From Cokeromyces recurvatus (taxonomy: Eukaryota; Mucoromycota; Mucoromycetes; Mucorales; Mucoraceae): a stretch of DNA of 64,000 nucleotides. The notes beneath the pieces are model-generated. The model saw nothing but the letters and a program-made list of their open reading frames with translations. It did no database searches and was not told the origin of the DNA. Location: positions 1-64,000 of the forward strand of contig NW_026251418.1 of NCBI RefSeq assembly GCF_025118155.1, given 5' to 3'. Shown in pieces: positions 12,416 to 25,515 of the stretch. Position numbers and translations under genes: made by a program. Position 1 is the first letter of the stretch. Every line of letters starts with the position of its first letter.

Positions 12416-12610
12416 TATGGTCTATAATAAAGAGTATTTCTTTAATATTTTCAAAGAAAAAAAAAAAAAAAAGAAAATGTTTTAAATGAAAAAAAAAAAA
12501 AAATAATAAAAAAAAATTAAAACGCCCCCTCTTTTTTTTATGATGATGACCTCGATATTCAGCACAAGCCACACGTTATGTTCACACACATGTACACTTG
12601 TTTTAGATGC

Positions 12611-12651
<41 letters not shown>

Positions 12652-13349
12652 AAGCAGCATTCTTCTCCATAACAAAACGAATAGTCTCCTTTTTTCAAAA
12701 TAAATAAATAATATAGTTGTATATAATAAAAGAAAAGTGTTCATAAAAGTAGTGACATCTATCACATTTAAATGAACGATAGTTGTGTATATTATGTAAT
12801 ATTTTTTTAAAGTAAAGTTTAATTCATAATAATGAGTTTATCTTTATATCATAGGTAATAACCCAAAGTTTTTATTTTCAAGTACTTGTATACTAACAAG
12901 GCTTCTTTCCTTTTTCTTTTCTTTTTCTTTTCTTTTTTTTTTTTCTTTTTTTTTTTGTTGTTGCACTATATAATAACTTTATTACCTTTTTAAGGTAAAT
13001 TATCCGAATATCGGTATTCTTCATAGTGTGAACATAATACAAGTAGTGTACATGAATAGATTTCAATATAAAATACTTCTTCTCCACTGTAAATTATAAA
13101 TATTCAAAGTTTATTACAAAAGAGAGAAACAAAAAAAAAAAAAAAAAAAAATTCAGGGTTCAATACATACATACTAAATGGAGTAATTGTAATAAAATAG
13201 GAAATTTCCCGAATCATCAATAATATACAACGACTAGGATGTTTTATATACCTTTCTCACCTAAAAAAAAAAAAAGCATATATAGTTGGAGAATATAATT
13301 TTCCTTTTTTTCTTTTTCTTTTTCTCTTTTTGTTCTTTTCATTATTATA
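12416..13349. other. Divergent promoter region
   Basis: Region between the divergently transcribed SR-protein and dehydrogenase genes. It contains a 35-bp A tract (12615-12649) and a T/C-rich stretch (about 12908-12956). TATATA at about 13278-13284 is a possible TATA element for the dehydrogenase. The short open frames here are homopolymer artefacts. Confidence 0.5.
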
Positions 13350-14685
13350 ATGTCTGCTAATATCTGTCAATCAAAAACAAATCCTTCTTTTGTCCTTCAA
13401 CAAATAGAACAAATTTCATTTGTAATGTATTTTTTATCTTATTTTATTTTACTTTTTATTAACTTTTTTTTCATTTTTTTTCATTATTTAGGAAGATAGA
13501 GCCATACCTGTTGCAGGTCCTGATCAAGTCATTGTCAATATAAAAGCAACAGGTATTTGTGGCTCAGATGTTCACTATTGGGTGCACGGTCGTATTGGCC
13601 ATTTTGTTTGCCAAGGTCCCATGGTTCTTGGTCATGAATCTGCAGGTGTGATTGTCGCTGTTGGTGAAGGCGTTACGACTCTTAAAGTAGGCGACCGTGT
13701 TGCTCTTGAACCTGGTGTCCCCTGTCGAATGTGTGAAATGTGCAAGAGTGGTAAATACAACTTGTGTCCTGATATGGCCTTTGCAGCTACTCCACCTTAT
13801 GATGGTACTCTCTGCAATTTTTATAAGCATGCTGCTGATTATTGTTACAAGTTACCTGATCAAGTTTCCTTTGAAGAAGCTGCCCTGATCGAGCCTTTAT
13901 CAGTAGGTATTCATGCAACAAGACGTGGTGAGGTGAAATTGGGTGATAGAGTATTTATATTTGGTGCTGGACCTGTGGGTCTCTTGACGGCAGCTGCTGC
14001 AAAGGCCGCAGGTGCAGCTCATGTCACTATGGCTGACATCTCTGCTTCTCGTTTGGAATTTGCAAAGTCCTATATTGCAGATCAAGTAATTCATTTGACA
14101 AATAAAAAAGGAGAGAGTGAAGATAGTAATGCTTTTGCATTTAAAGAGGCACAAGATATATTAAAAAGAACAGGTATTCAGACATGTCATGTTGTATTTG
14201 ATTGTACAGGAGTTGAAGTTTGTGTTCAAATGTCTATTTATGTAAGTTACACTCGTATAAACATATATATTTATATATACAATATCACTAAGGAATTATA
14301 TTATAGCTTGTTAAAAATAACGGTAAAGTTGTATTAGTTGGTATGGGTGCATCTGTGCAATCACTTTCTGTAGCTGATATTTCTGCAAGAGAAGTGGATA
14401 TTAGAGGTGTGATGAGATATTGCAACGTAAAGTATTTCTCTTATATACATATATATATATTTATATGCATATATATTAATTTCATTGCTTGAATTTTATA
14501 TATACATATTTTATGAAATTTAGACCTATCCTACTGCTGTTGAAATGTTAGCGTCTGGTAAAGTCGACTTAAAAAGTTTAATTACTCATAGATACAAGTT
14601 TAATGATGCACTTGATGCATTTAAGCATGTTCGAGAAGGTCGTGAAGGAACTATTAAAGTCGTCATTACAAATGATGATGTGTAA
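13350..14685 (+). CDS. Zinc-dependent sorbitol/xylitol (polyol) dehydrogenase
   Basis: Exons 13350-13421, 13492-14241, 14307-14426 and 14524-14685 give 367 aa, normal for medium-chain polyol dehydrogenases. Catalytic zinc ligands are visible in GICGSDVHYW and GHESAG, with IEPLSVG following. The structural zinc site is complete (four Cys in PCRMCEMCKSGKYNLC). The NAD-binding motif is GAGPVGLL, followed by VTMADIS with the acidic residue expected for NAD(H) preference. It oxidises a polyol (sorbitol, xylitol or L-arabinitol) to a ketose with NAD+; the sequence alone does not fix the substrate. The phase-0 first intron sits after a short 24-codon exon, a point where a simple ATG-to-stop search would truncate the protein. 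Confidence 0.92.
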
Positions 14686-16531
14686 ATAATATGTATACAA
14701 AAAAAAAAAAAAAAACACTTCAGTATAGTCTTAAATCATTAATAATTTGTAAGATTGAAGATACTACAATATATACATATTTTAATAATTCTAAAATTAA
14801 AGATAACTATTCAATTATAAGAAATTAAATAATAAATCTCATGTATTCGAAATTAAAGTATTTACGTCTTTTCAAGAGATGATTCTCCACATAGCTATTG
14901 AAATAGTTTAATGCATTCTTTTCTCTTCTTCTACATTGAATAAAATCACCTATATAATTATTATGCTTGATTATTATACACACAGATTATTATCTTTTAC
15001 TATCAGACAGCTTAAATCTCTTCAGAAACTATTATAAATATCTATTATTGCCCCCCTTTTTTTTTTCTTTCTTTTAAATTAAATAGATAACCTTCTTCTT
15101 GTGTCAAGTCAATTCTTTAATTTAGACATTCTATTACAAGTATCAAACTGTCTAGTTAAAGCATATACTGTTAAAGCAATTTGATTCAATACAACTTATC
15201 CCTGTTTATATTATATATATGAAAGTAGTGTATCGATTGCACAATGGATACACTTCTATTTAGCATATTCCTTCTTATATTATTTTACTAATAGGTGCAC
15301 TAGTTGCATCTTTGAAGATATTAACACTATTGACTCTTACCGTCCTCTCCAATTTTGTTAAAACATATAAAAGCTTATTTTATTTAATAAAAATAGATAT
15401 AATTATATGCGTTGGATAGGTTTCTGATCAATAGTTTGAAAATATTTCATCATATGCAATATTTTGCAACTATAATAGGTCTAGTCTATATTTTTATATG
15501 TATAGAAAAATGCAAGTGTTAAACTTGATAATAAGATAATCCAATTGCTGTGTAGATATTGTCTACGATGATTAAGATTCAATAACATCTAATAGAAATA
15601 TGTTACTTACTTGGCTCTTCTTTTTGAACTTATCATGATTTGAACCTTAAAACCTAGTACCAGTGGATTTATTACTGAAGATATCTTTGATTTATCATCG
15701 TTACTCTCTTGTTTAAAACAAAGGAAAGAAAATAACATATAAGCTGCACTCATCGTTATCATTTTTTTTTAATTTTATAAAACCAGTAGCTTCTTCTACT
15801 ACTATTTAAGAGAATAATAACTAAACTATTATCTCTACTTCAGGAATTGAATATATTATGTCTCAGTCCCTTCTATTTATCTACTACTTATAATTATCAT
15901 TACTTAGTACAATTATTGGAACTTCTTGTTGATGGAACAAAGATTTAAAGAAAAGATAGCAGAGTTATACTCTTCTCTAAAAGTTATAGAATCTAACAAC
16001 TCATACATTGTCTATTGGAAATGAGTAACTGTTTATATCATCACCATTTTTCTAACACAGAATCAAGTCTAGTAATAATGCATGGTATACAAGATATATA
16101 ATTATTGTTTCTTTGACAGTTAGGGAAATCTTGCTAATTTTCACAATTCGATGAGCATAGAGCCTTTCAACATATTCTGTTCTACTAATAATAGTCATAC
16201 ATGTATTACATAATATTGTATTTCATTATTAAGAAGAAGATAATCTAACTTTGATCTATAACAATAAATCTAACAGAGAATACGTTTTTCTTTATTATTA
16301 TTATTATTTCTTGTTATAATCAATAAAAATAATTATTCTTACATACATCAAAGTAAGCTTATAAATACGATGCAGGAGGTTATTTTCTTCTTTTTTATAC
16401 TATATTCATTTTTAATAAAGCTATCAATTATTAAACGTCAAGTCTTAAAGTTCAGATGATACTGCAAATAGCAATTTTTTTTAAAACTCCTCATGTATTT
16501 TCCTTTTAAAGACTATATGATATGTTAATTA

Positions 16532-16562
<31 letters not shown>

Positions 16563-16595
16563 CTTTTTCTTTTTCTTTTTGATTCATAAAACAAA
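14686..16595. other. Intergenic, 1.9 kb, no gene seen
   Basis: AT-rich DNA with frequent stops in all frames. I find no tRNA, no conserved protein fragment and no long repeat. A 30-bp T-rich tract (about 16534-16562) precedes the next gene. Confidence 0.55.
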
Positions 16596-19090
16596 ATGGG
16601 ACATCTGTAAAATTGACATTCCAAAATTATTATTATTATTATTTAGCTTCAATCAACTTCTAAACGTTTTATTTTATTAGAATCACGTTGGCAACTTGTT
16701 CACTTAATCAATGGGCACTTGATTTTGAAGGCAATCTTAAACGTATTTTAGAAAGTATTCGCGTTGCTAAGGAAAGAGGAGCCAAGTTACGTGTAGGCCC
16801 TGAACTTGAAGTGACGTAAGTTTGTTTGTTAAATTTCTTTTTTTTCTTTAAAAAAAAAAAAAAAAGAAAAGAAAAAAAAAATAGTCATAACTCATTACTT
16901 TTGTGTTAAAGTGGTTACGGTTGTCAAGATCACTTTTTAGAAGGTATGAAAAACATACAAGTTAGTCTTTATTATGCTTACACATAGAACAATAGGTGAC
17001 ACATATTTACACTCTTGGGAAGTTCTTGCCGAAATCCTTAAAAGTGAAGAAGCAAAAGATATGATTCTTGATATTGGCATGTAAGTTGAGAGTTATGAAC
17101 GAAATAATAATAATAAAATTGCTCTTATGTAATCACGACCTCTATCTATTATTAGGCCTGTCATGCATAAATCTGTAAAATACAACTGTCGTGTCATTAT
17201 TGCTGATGGCAAAATTGTCTTGATTCGTCCCAAGATTTATTTAGCTAATGATGGCAATTACCGTGAAATGCGATTCTTTACTCCTTGGACACCTAGAAAA
17301 GTTGAACAGTATTTTTTGCCTCGTATGATCTCAAAAATAACAAAACAGGTAATTTAAAAAAAAAAAAATAAAAGCCGGAATCCAAATAATTTAGTTAGTT
17401 AGTTATAAAATAGGTTTTGGTTCCTATTGGTGATTGTGTTATTAGTACTTTAGATACATGTATAGGCTGTGAAACATGTGAAGAATTGTTTACACCTGCA
17501 AGTCCTCATATCAGTATGGGATTAGATGGCGTTGAAATCTTTACAAACAGTAGTGGAAGTCATCATGAATTACGCAAATTAAATACTCGTATTGATCTCA
17601 TCAAGGCAGCCACAGCTAAAGTAGGTGGTATCTATCTTTATGCAAATCAACAAGGCTGTGATGGTGATCGTCTTTATTATGATGGCTGTGCCATGGTTGT
17701 CATGAATGGCGAAGTCATTGCTCAGGGATCTCAATTCTCTTTAAAGGATGTGGAAGTGATTACTGCAACCGTTGATCTCGAGGATATCCGTTCATATCGA
17801 GCACGTGTAGCCAGTCGTGGAATGCAAGCACAAGCGACCCCTGCTTATCAACGTGAAGAAGTGAACATCGCCTTGAGTCATAGTCATATCAATGATAACA
17901 TTCATATCCGACCCACCAAGCCTCAGAGACCCTTTTATCATCTTCCTGAAGAAGAGATTGCGTTGGGACCTGCTTGCTGGCTATGGGATTACTTGCGTCG
18001 ATCCAAAACTGCGGGTTACTTTTTACCCTTAAGTGGCGGTATTGACAGTTGTGCTACTGCCGTTATCGTTGCCTCTATGTGTCGTTTAGTGGTCAAAGAA
18101 TGTCAAGCAGGCAATCCTCAAGTCTTGGAAGATGTGCGTCGTTTAGCAGGCGGAGATGCAAGTTACACTCCTAATGATCCACGTGAATTTGCTAATCGTA
18201 TCTTCTATACTTGTTATATGGGAACAGAGAATTCAAGTAGCGAGACACGCAAACGTGCAAAGGATTTAGCTAAAGTCATCGGCAGTTATCACACAGATCT
18301 CAACATGGATAGTGTCGTTAAGTCAATTCATGGTTTGTTTACGTTAGTCACAGGCAAGATGCCCAAGTACAGAGTCCATGGTGGTTCTGACACAGAAAAC
18401 TTGGCTCTTCAAAATATCCAAGCACGTTTACGTATGTTGCTTGCTTATCTATTTGCTCAACTTTTGCCATGGTGTCGTTCTATCAAGGGAGGTCTGTTAG
18501 TCCTGGGTAGTGCCAACGTTGACGAAAGTCTTCGTGGCTATCTTACTAAATATGACTGCAGCAGTGCAGATGTAAACCCTATTGGTGCTATCTCCAAACA
18601 GGATCTTAAACGCTTCATTGCTTATGCTCAACATACCTTTGATATGCCTATCCTTGGTGATTTCCTATCTGCTGTTCCTACTGCTGAGTTAGAGCCCATT
18701 ACAGAGACTTATGTACAGTCTGATGAGGCCGATATGGGCATGACTTACGATGATCTCTCACGCTATGGACGTCTTCGTAAGATTGATCGTTGTGGTCCTT
18801 ATTCGATGTTTTCAAAACTAGTTCATGAATGGGGTGATGATATGAAACCTACTGAAGTAGCAACAAAGGTCAAACGTTTCTTCTTTTATTATTCTATTAA
18901 TCGACACAAGATGACAACTATCACGCCTTCATACCATGCTGAGGCTTATAGCCCTGATGATAATCGTTTTGATTTAAGACCCTTTTTATATAATGCTTCC
19001 TGGAAGTGGCAATTTGATAAAGTAGATCGACTTGCTGAAGAGTTGGAACGACAAGCTAGTGAAAATCAATTGAATAGTCAAGTTGATTAA
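16596..19090 (+). CDS. QNS1: Glutamine-dependent NAD+ synthetase
   Basis: Exons 16596-16606 (11 nt), 16681-16815, 16912-16943, 16996-17080, 17156-17348 and 17414-19090 give 710 aa, matching the yeast enzyme in size. The tiny first exon encodes MGHL, which joins [18 protein letters not shown], the family's conserved start. The N-terminal nitrilase-like amidase has its triad: Glu in GPELEVTGYG, Lys in RPKIYLAND, Cys in GCETCEEL. The C-terminal synthetase has the ATP-pyrophosphatase loop PLSGGIDS. It makes NAD+ from deamido-NAD+, ATP and glutamine as the last step of NAD synthesis. The 32-nt third exon would be easily missed. Codons in the long last exon are noticeably more GC-rich than neighbouring genes, suggesting good expression. 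Confidence 0.95.
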
Positions 19091-19110
19091 AATAAACTTT
19101 ATGCAGTTCT

Positions 19111-19156
<46 letters not shown>

Positions 19157-19297
19157 GTAGATTATGATAGGTTTTTAAGCTTAGACTAAAAATAAAATAA
19201 AATAAAAATAAAAAGCCACATGAATGAATGTATAAATATTCTTCCCCTCCCCCCCTTTTTTTTTCCTTTATTTCAAATTTATAGAAAAAAAAAAGAA

Positions 19298-20186
19298 ATG
19301 TCAGCTGTATTACAAGTTAAATGGAATGGAAAGTATTTTCCTCTTGAATTTGAAACTACCAAACAATTAGAACAAACACAAGTAAAAGAGTTAAAGTCAT
19401 ATTGTCAACGCATAACGGGCATTCATCCTTCAAATATGGCCATTTATGCTTTTGGAGGTAATTGTTATTTATATGCATAAAAAAAAAAATAAAAGGAAAG
19501 GAAAGGAAAGGAAAGAAGAGAGATGTGAAAAAAAAAGGAGGGGAAATTAAAGCAAGTTTTCTTTTTTTTTTTAAAAAAAAAAAGCTAATTTTGTTTCATA
19601 GCTTTAATGAATAATGATGACTTGTCACTTAATGTATATGGAATCCGAAATGGCTGTTATGTCATTTTAAAGACAAGGAAGGGTCCTCATCCTCATCCTC
19701 AAAGAAATCATTCAAAAGAAAAAGTATATATATACATTATTGGTTAGTAGATATATTTACTTATTATCGTATGAATAGAATCTACAAACAAAAACACAAC
19801 ATCATGGTCCAAATGATGCATCTAACAAAGAAACAATATCAAAGGACGAAGCAGTATTACTAGAACAATTAGACAATATCAAAAACAAGATTACTAATGA
19901 CATTACCCCTCAAGTACGTACCTTTGAAAAGGATGTGAAAGAATTCATGAGTCAATCAAAAAAGACAGACAAAGAAAAGAAGAAGCAAATCTATACGGGC
20001 GCTTATCTTGGAGAGCAATTAATGCACGTTTTGTTTGATTTGGATGGCTTTGTTTGTGGACCTGATAATCTTCAAGCGCGTCAATCAAGAAAAGAGGCAG
20101 TGAAAAGTGCACAAATGTTATTAGACAAAATAGATGAGATTAAATCCGTTGTAAAAAATGTAGCTGTGGTAGATGATGAAGTTTAG
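19298..20186 (+). CDS. Ubiquitin-like plus BAG domain Hsp70 co-chaperone
   Basis: Exons 19298-19457, 19602-19723 and 19779-20186 give 229 aa. Residues 1-80 form a ubiquitin-like fold (LQVKWNGKYFPLEFETTKQL, then NVYGIRNGCYVILKT at the C-terminal strand). A His/Pro/Lys-rich linker leads to a helical BAG domain (about 120-225) with TFEKDVKEF, YLGEQLMHVLFDLDGF and RQSRKEAVKSAQMLLDKID. BAG proteins bind the Hsp70 ATPase domain and promote nucleotide exchange, and the ubiquitin-like part can link to the proteasome. Its stop is only 110 bp from the stop of convergent RPL11. The start 19298 is chosen because the fold begins there, although an upstream in-frame ATG exists. Confidence 0.88.
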
Positions 20187-20296
20187 AGAAACTCCATTAT
20201 TATAGAAAAAAAAAAAAAAAAAAACTTAATCTCTTATGTAATAAAGGCTATGTATTTTTTTTTATTTGATCAAAAAATAAACATGAACAATTTTAA

Positions 20297-21212
20297 TTAA
20301 TTCTTGTAAGAGATAATACCATCGAAACGTTGCTTGAACCATTCCATAGCTTCCTCCTTCTTGATTTGGTGCTTAACACCAACCTTGGACTTGCAGTGCT
20401 TTCTGCGAGAGACACGGAAACCAGGACGACCCAAGACAACATAGTAATCCATACCGTAAATACCAATAGAGGGATCATACTTGATACCCAAATCAATGTG
20501 TTCATCAATACCGAAACCAAAGTTACCAGTGTCAGAGAAGTTACGGGCCTTGAGTTCGTATTCCTTGACCTTCAAACCACGTTCAAGGATTTCCTCAGCC
20601 TTAGGACCACGGACAGTGACGTGAACGGCAATCTTTTCGTTACGACGAATGGAGAAAGTACGGACAGTGTAACGGGCCTTGGAGTAGACGGGAGTTTGAC
20701 CAGTCAATTGTTCAAGAACCTTGGCGGCACGAGTAAGTCTATCACCAGATTCACCAACGGAAATGTTGAGAACCAACTTTTCGATTTGGAGGTTACGCAT
20801 AGGGTTCTTGGTCACCTTTTGTTCTTCGGCGCTCTATTAAAATTACAAAGTTAGTTACATTGTTGCAATGAATTGATGAAGGAATAAAAAGAAAAAAAAG
20901 AAGAGAGTAGGATCGTCAGGAACATGTACAAATTCAAAGATCATTTCTATTTTCATCGATTGAACTAGAATAAATAGTCTACCCAGATCCCAGTCTTAAT
21001 AAGACAAAGTGTCTGTTATTTTGCAAATCGAATTAAATTACTGAATGTTGAGTTTGAGCTAATTAGTAATGTCATTTTTCATTATCTTCTTTTTGGGAAG
21101 TCGTAAAAAAAAATTATATCCATTCATCAATCCATTCATCTTAAGCATGTTCCATCCTTCAATCCTCTCTTTTTTTTAATCCTGTCCTTTTATTTTATAG
21201 AATCATTACCAT
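20297..21212 (-). CDS. RPL11: 60S ribosomal protein uL5 (L11)
   Basis: The coding sequence is an ATG-only first exon (21212-21210, followed directly by GTAATG) and exon 20833-20297. Together they give M plus 178 residues starting [14 protein letters not shown]. The whole uL5 sequence is recognisable ([62 protein letters not shown]). Length equals that of animal L11. uL5 sits in the central protuberance with 5S rRNA. An intron immediately after the start codon is common in ribosomal protein genes. Codon use is strongly biased (many AAG, GTC/ACC), as expected for high expression. The overlapping 174-aa plus-strand frame is a shadow. Confidence 0.96.
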
Positions 21213-21704
21213 GGTGTTGTCTGACGATATCGAAGTAAAAAGAGGGAGAACTTATAATTCACTTTACTTTATCTATATGCCGCTCTTTTTTTGGCTCTTT
21301 TTTTTTTTTTTTTTTTCACTTGCACTTTAATTAACATTAACGGAAAATTTTGTATGTGGAGGATGGTCCGGTCGGAAATAGAATATGTCCGGTACATTAT
21401 TGGCTTTAATAAAAAAAAAAATCTTTTTACATTATGAACACTATTTATTTTGACAGCTACAACACAATCATTATGCTATTCTGTATTTGTTTATTTTCGA
21501 AATTTAAGTAAATTTATTCTATGACTGATAATATGATAATGGTCAAATAAACTTTGTAAACAAAACTTAGAAAAATATTTTACTCGTGTAAATTATTATT
21601 ATTATTATTATTATTTTTTTTTTACAGAAGAGAAATTTTATTAATTCTTATAAAAGAATAAAAAGATAAATCAAGCACAGAAAAAATAAATGTGTCTAGG
21701 AAAT
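21213..21704. promoter_or_regulatory. Promoter region of RPL11, with two GTCCGGT boxes
   Basis: Upstream DNA of minus-strand RPL11 and downstream DNA of RPS8. Two copies of GTCCGGT (ACCGGAC on the gene strand) lie at 21366-21372 and 21387-21393, 21 bp apart and about 155-180 bp upstream of the ATG. In such AT-rich DNA the GC-rich pair stands out as a candidate factor site. A role in ribosomal protein gene control is inference; I did not see the box upstream of RPS8. Confidence 0.4.
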
Positions 21705-22813
21705 TTAGTGCTTCTTGTTCTACATTGAAAAAATAAATAAATATTAGTTTGCCATTTTTATGCAAGCTTATTTATATATAAAAAAATAACTTTACCTTGA
21801 TCTTACGAAGGTAGAATTCGAGTTCCTTACCCTCGAGGATGTAACCGTCACAACGACCAGATTGACCAGGACGAGAAGAGATGACAGCATAGAGACGACC
21901 AGCATTGAATTGATCATTCAAGAGAGGATCGACAGCAGCGTTAGCGGCACGAGCAGCCTTCTTCTTGGAGATGGTCTTAGGCTCAGCATTCTCTTCAGCC
22001 TTCTATAATAATAATAAAGAAATTAATATATTGGAATTCTTAATCACCTTCTTGTTTATATTAAAATACTTACAGCTTCGGAGGCCTTGGCCTTACCGAG
22101 AGGAAGAGCATAGTGAGCTTCATACCATTGACGGAAAGGAGTAGCATCAATTTGAATGACAGCACCCTTAACGAGAGTGTTGGTACGGACCAATTCGTTG
22201 TTGGAAGCATTATAAACGACGGTCAAGACACGAGTCTTACGAGAAATACCTTCAGAACCCCAAGAGAAGTTACCAGATTCAAGACGAAGAGCACGACGCT
22301 TGAAGTTACCACCACGGACACGAACAAGGTGAATACGCTTAGCACCCAACTTGGTGTTGGCGGCTTGACGACCTAATTCGAACCTAAACAACGAAACAGG
22401 TTAACCATTGTTGATCTTATTTTAAATACACATGTATATATATATATTTATTTATATGTATATCAAATTCAATGAGTGAGGATCATGAATGTTTCGATTA
22501 TCGAGTTTCAGAACATTAAATTAAAAATAAAAAGTTTTTGCTTGTGTCAAATACTGCTGATTCGATTTACTCAATTTTCCAATCAAATAACATTCATAGA
22601 ATTTCATCCTCATTGAACATCTTAATTGTAAAAAAAAAAAAAGAAAAAAAATAATAATAATACTTACTTTCTCTTCTTTCTGTATTGAGCACGTCTAGCA
22701 CCGGTGGCGCTGCGCTTGTGACGAGAATCGCGGCTGATACCTTTATTAAAGAATAGATGGATAAGTCAATGGATGTATATGGATGGATGTTAGTGTATGA
22801 TTTCTTTACCCAT
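21705..22813 (-). CDS. RPS8: 40S ribosomal protein eS8
   Basis: Five exons: 22813-22810 (ATGG only), 22740-22668, 22383-22074, 22002-21796 and 21719-21705 (last five codons, NKKH-stop). They give 202 aa. The start reads [20 protein letters not shown] after splicing, the universal eS8 opening. The body has [38 protein letters not shown] and [20 protein letters not shown]. It is a structural protein of the small ribosomal subunit. Both the first and last exons are tiny, so gene finders will often miss the true ends. It is tandem with RPL11 on the same strand and shares its strong codon bias. Confidence 0.96.
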
Positions 22814-23245
22814 ATTATTTGCAGAGAAGGAAACTCAAGAAGTCTTGAACAGATAATAGCCTTTTACACTCTGTCTCTCGCCCTCCCATTCTAACAAAAT
22901 ATCTCCGCACAAATCAAAATCAAGGATTAAAAATTGTATCGTCACACTCCATTTCTTCAAATTCCGTTTATTTTTTTAACAATCAGTAAAATTTATTGTA
23001 TCTGCTACGAACCATACAATTGATAAAATTTAAGCTATTACTATCCCTTCTAAAGTTTCTTCAGTATACATACTGCATTTTCATTGCTAATAATTATGAA
23101 TTTCGTTTCTTTTTTTTTTTTTTAAGATCAAAGGTCATTGAAGTTTTTATATTATAAATTTGTAGGGCATAAATCATTCTCATTCAGGCACACTTTATAA
23201 AGCTTGAATTTTCTATTTTATTTTATCTTATTTTTATTTTTTTCA

Positions 23246-23279
<34 letters not shown>

Positions 23280-23284
23280 AGAAT
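22814..23284. other. RPS8 promoter and cyclophilin 3' region
   Basis: Intergenic DNA with CT-rich patches near 22870-22890 that could serve as an RPS8 initiator. A 30-bp A tract lies near 23250-23278. No gene is seen. Confidence 0.5.
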
Positions 23285-24086
23285 TTACAATTCAGCATGT
23301 TCGACAACATCAACAGGTAAAGCGCCTGAATCAACAATAACAACATCAACCTTGGGCTTATCTCGGAAACTATTATGTAGAAAAAGATATCAATTTATGT
23401 CTTCATTATTTCTTTACAAAGTTAAACTTACCCCTTTTCACAGTTTTCAATCTTGGTAACAACATCCATACCTTCAAGGACCTTACCAAAAACAACATGC
23501 TTACCATCCAACCAAGGAGTTTTGACAGTAGTAATAAAGAATTGAGAACCGTTTGTATCACGACCAGCATTAGCCATAGAGAGAACACCCTTAAATTATA
23601 AACTAATTAGTATAGTGAATTTATAGTTATAAATATATATGTATATATCTATTAAACTTACAGGACCAGTGTGTCTTAACTTGAAGTTTTCATCAGCAAA
23701 TCTAGCACCCCAAATAGACTTTCCACCGGTACCATCACCATTAGTAAAATCACCACCTTGAATCATGAAATCCTTGATGACACGATGGAAAGTAGAACCC
23801 TTATAACCAAAGCCTTTTTCACCAGTAGCTAAAGTTTTGAAGTTTTCGACAGTTTTAGGAACAGTCTTTCCATATAAACCAATTACAATACGACCGAGAT
23901 CTTCATCACCTTGTTTAATGTCAAAGTAAACTATTACAGAAACGCGTAAATACATATACTAAAAATAAAATAAATAACTTTACCCTTATCGGTGATAAGA
24001 GGGCCAACAGCAGCAGAAACATAACTGAATGTTGTGAATGCAAGAAGCACAGTAAGAATAAGGGCAGAGATGCTAAATCTAGCCAT
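23285..24086 (-). CDS. Secretory-pathway cyclophilin (peptidyl-prolyl isomerase B-like)
   Basis: Exons 24086-23984, 23930-23662, 23589-23432 and 23369-23285 give 204 aa. Residues 1-26 are a clear signal peptide ([20 protein letters not shown]). The cyclophilin domain carries the catalytic arginine in [15 protein letters not shown], then [23 protein letters not shown] and [12 protein letters not shown], so all active-site residues are present. It speeds cis-trans isomerisation of prolyl bonds in proteins folding in the ER. The protein ends in HAEL, which may be a weak variant of the HDEL retrieval signal; otherwise it would be secreted. The gene is divergent from the large disordered-protein gene across a 1.4-kb spacer. 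Confidence 0.94.
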
Positions 24087-25102
24087 TTTTTTTTTTCAAT
24101 TACGTTAAGAACAAGAAAAAAATAAAATAAAATAAAAAAATAAATAAATAAAAATAAACTAATAAAATATTCAAATGTGTTACCATTTATTTTCACCAAC
24201 CATTTTATGCCAATAAGTGAGACAGTAATCATGTTTAACAGCCGATATCCAAAACTATTATTAACAACTGCTACAGTCATCAAATTATCATATAATAACA
24301 CGCGCTATAGTCTCTCTCTCTCTTTTTTTTTTTTTCGAATATCTATAATAGCTTACTACTGAGGAGATTAATATTAACAATTTCATAGAGTCTTGTAAAA
24401 AAAAAATAAAAAAAAGGTAAAACACATCTAACCTTTTCCCCTTTAAAGGTTCCATAAAAAGGTTTTTATAATATTACCTTATCTAGAAAATAGCTGCTGG
24501 ATATTCTGTTAGTTTTAGATTTAAAGCTTAATTAAAAAAGTATGCTCTTCATGGTTTCTATATAGTTTTTTTTTTTAAACCTAACAATACAGATTTGTAG
24601 TAGTAGCAAAAAAAAAAAAAAAAAAAAAAAATACATCTTTCCCACTACTTTTTATAATAACAGAATCTTACTTTGCAAATTCTTTTATAACAGTACTTTG
24701 ATTTATGTCCATATGAATTGTACTGTTATTATAATATAACTTGTTATTACCTTTATTAATAAAGTACCGTGTCATTTTTATTTCAGGATATAACGGCTAC
24801 TTTATTCTAGGAAGTATTTACTGTGCCAAAAAAAAAAAAAACAATTTTTGCATTTGAACACGTACGTTTATTAGGATATTTGTAAATAAAATAAATGATA
24901 AATTAGACAACTAAATATGATTAATACAGCAGGCTTTGTGATTATTATTATTTAAGTTTGTTAATATTCAACAACAAATCAAAAATATAACAAAAAAAAA
25001 AAAAAAAAAAAAAAAATAAAATAAAAAAATAAAATAAAATAAAAAATTTCCATTATACTTTATGAAATAGGATGAATTCTTTGATGAGATTCTAAATGGT
25101 GT

Positions 25103-25140
<38 letters not shown>

Positions 25141-25515
25141 TATTACGTAGAACTAGATCCTAATTACGGCATCATTGAAACATTTATGCAGCACTCTCAA
25201 TTTGACAGTGGTAATGGTAGTATAAAGATCAATTTTGCATCATTATTTGCTAATACATTTATGTAAATAAAGTTATTTATGTTGTTGTATATTATTTAGT
25301 CTACTATTAGATCATAATGAAGCAAGTATAGAATAATGTTTCACCGTAAAAGTAACGTAGATCAGTTGTTGAACAGTTTTTCATGTCAAATAACATTAGT
25401 ATAAAAAATTGAGGCTAACCCTAATTTATTCATTTTTTTTTTACTAATATACCCATATAAAGTTGATTGTATTTTACAATAGATTTCTTCCATTTTATTT
25501 AGTTTATTTAATATT
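24087..25515. other. Divergent promoter region, 1.4 kb
   Basis: Holds several long A/T homopolymers (around 24608-24631, 24992-25016, 25105-25139). An imperfect inverted repeat lies near 24684-24740 with arms built on ATAACAGTAC and GTACTGTTAT. No coding exon is recognisable. Confidence 0.5.

Noticed and set aside
20330..20854. 174-codon plus-strand ORF over RPL11
   Set aside because: It is an antisense shadow of the strongly codon-biased RPL11 exon and resembles no protein.
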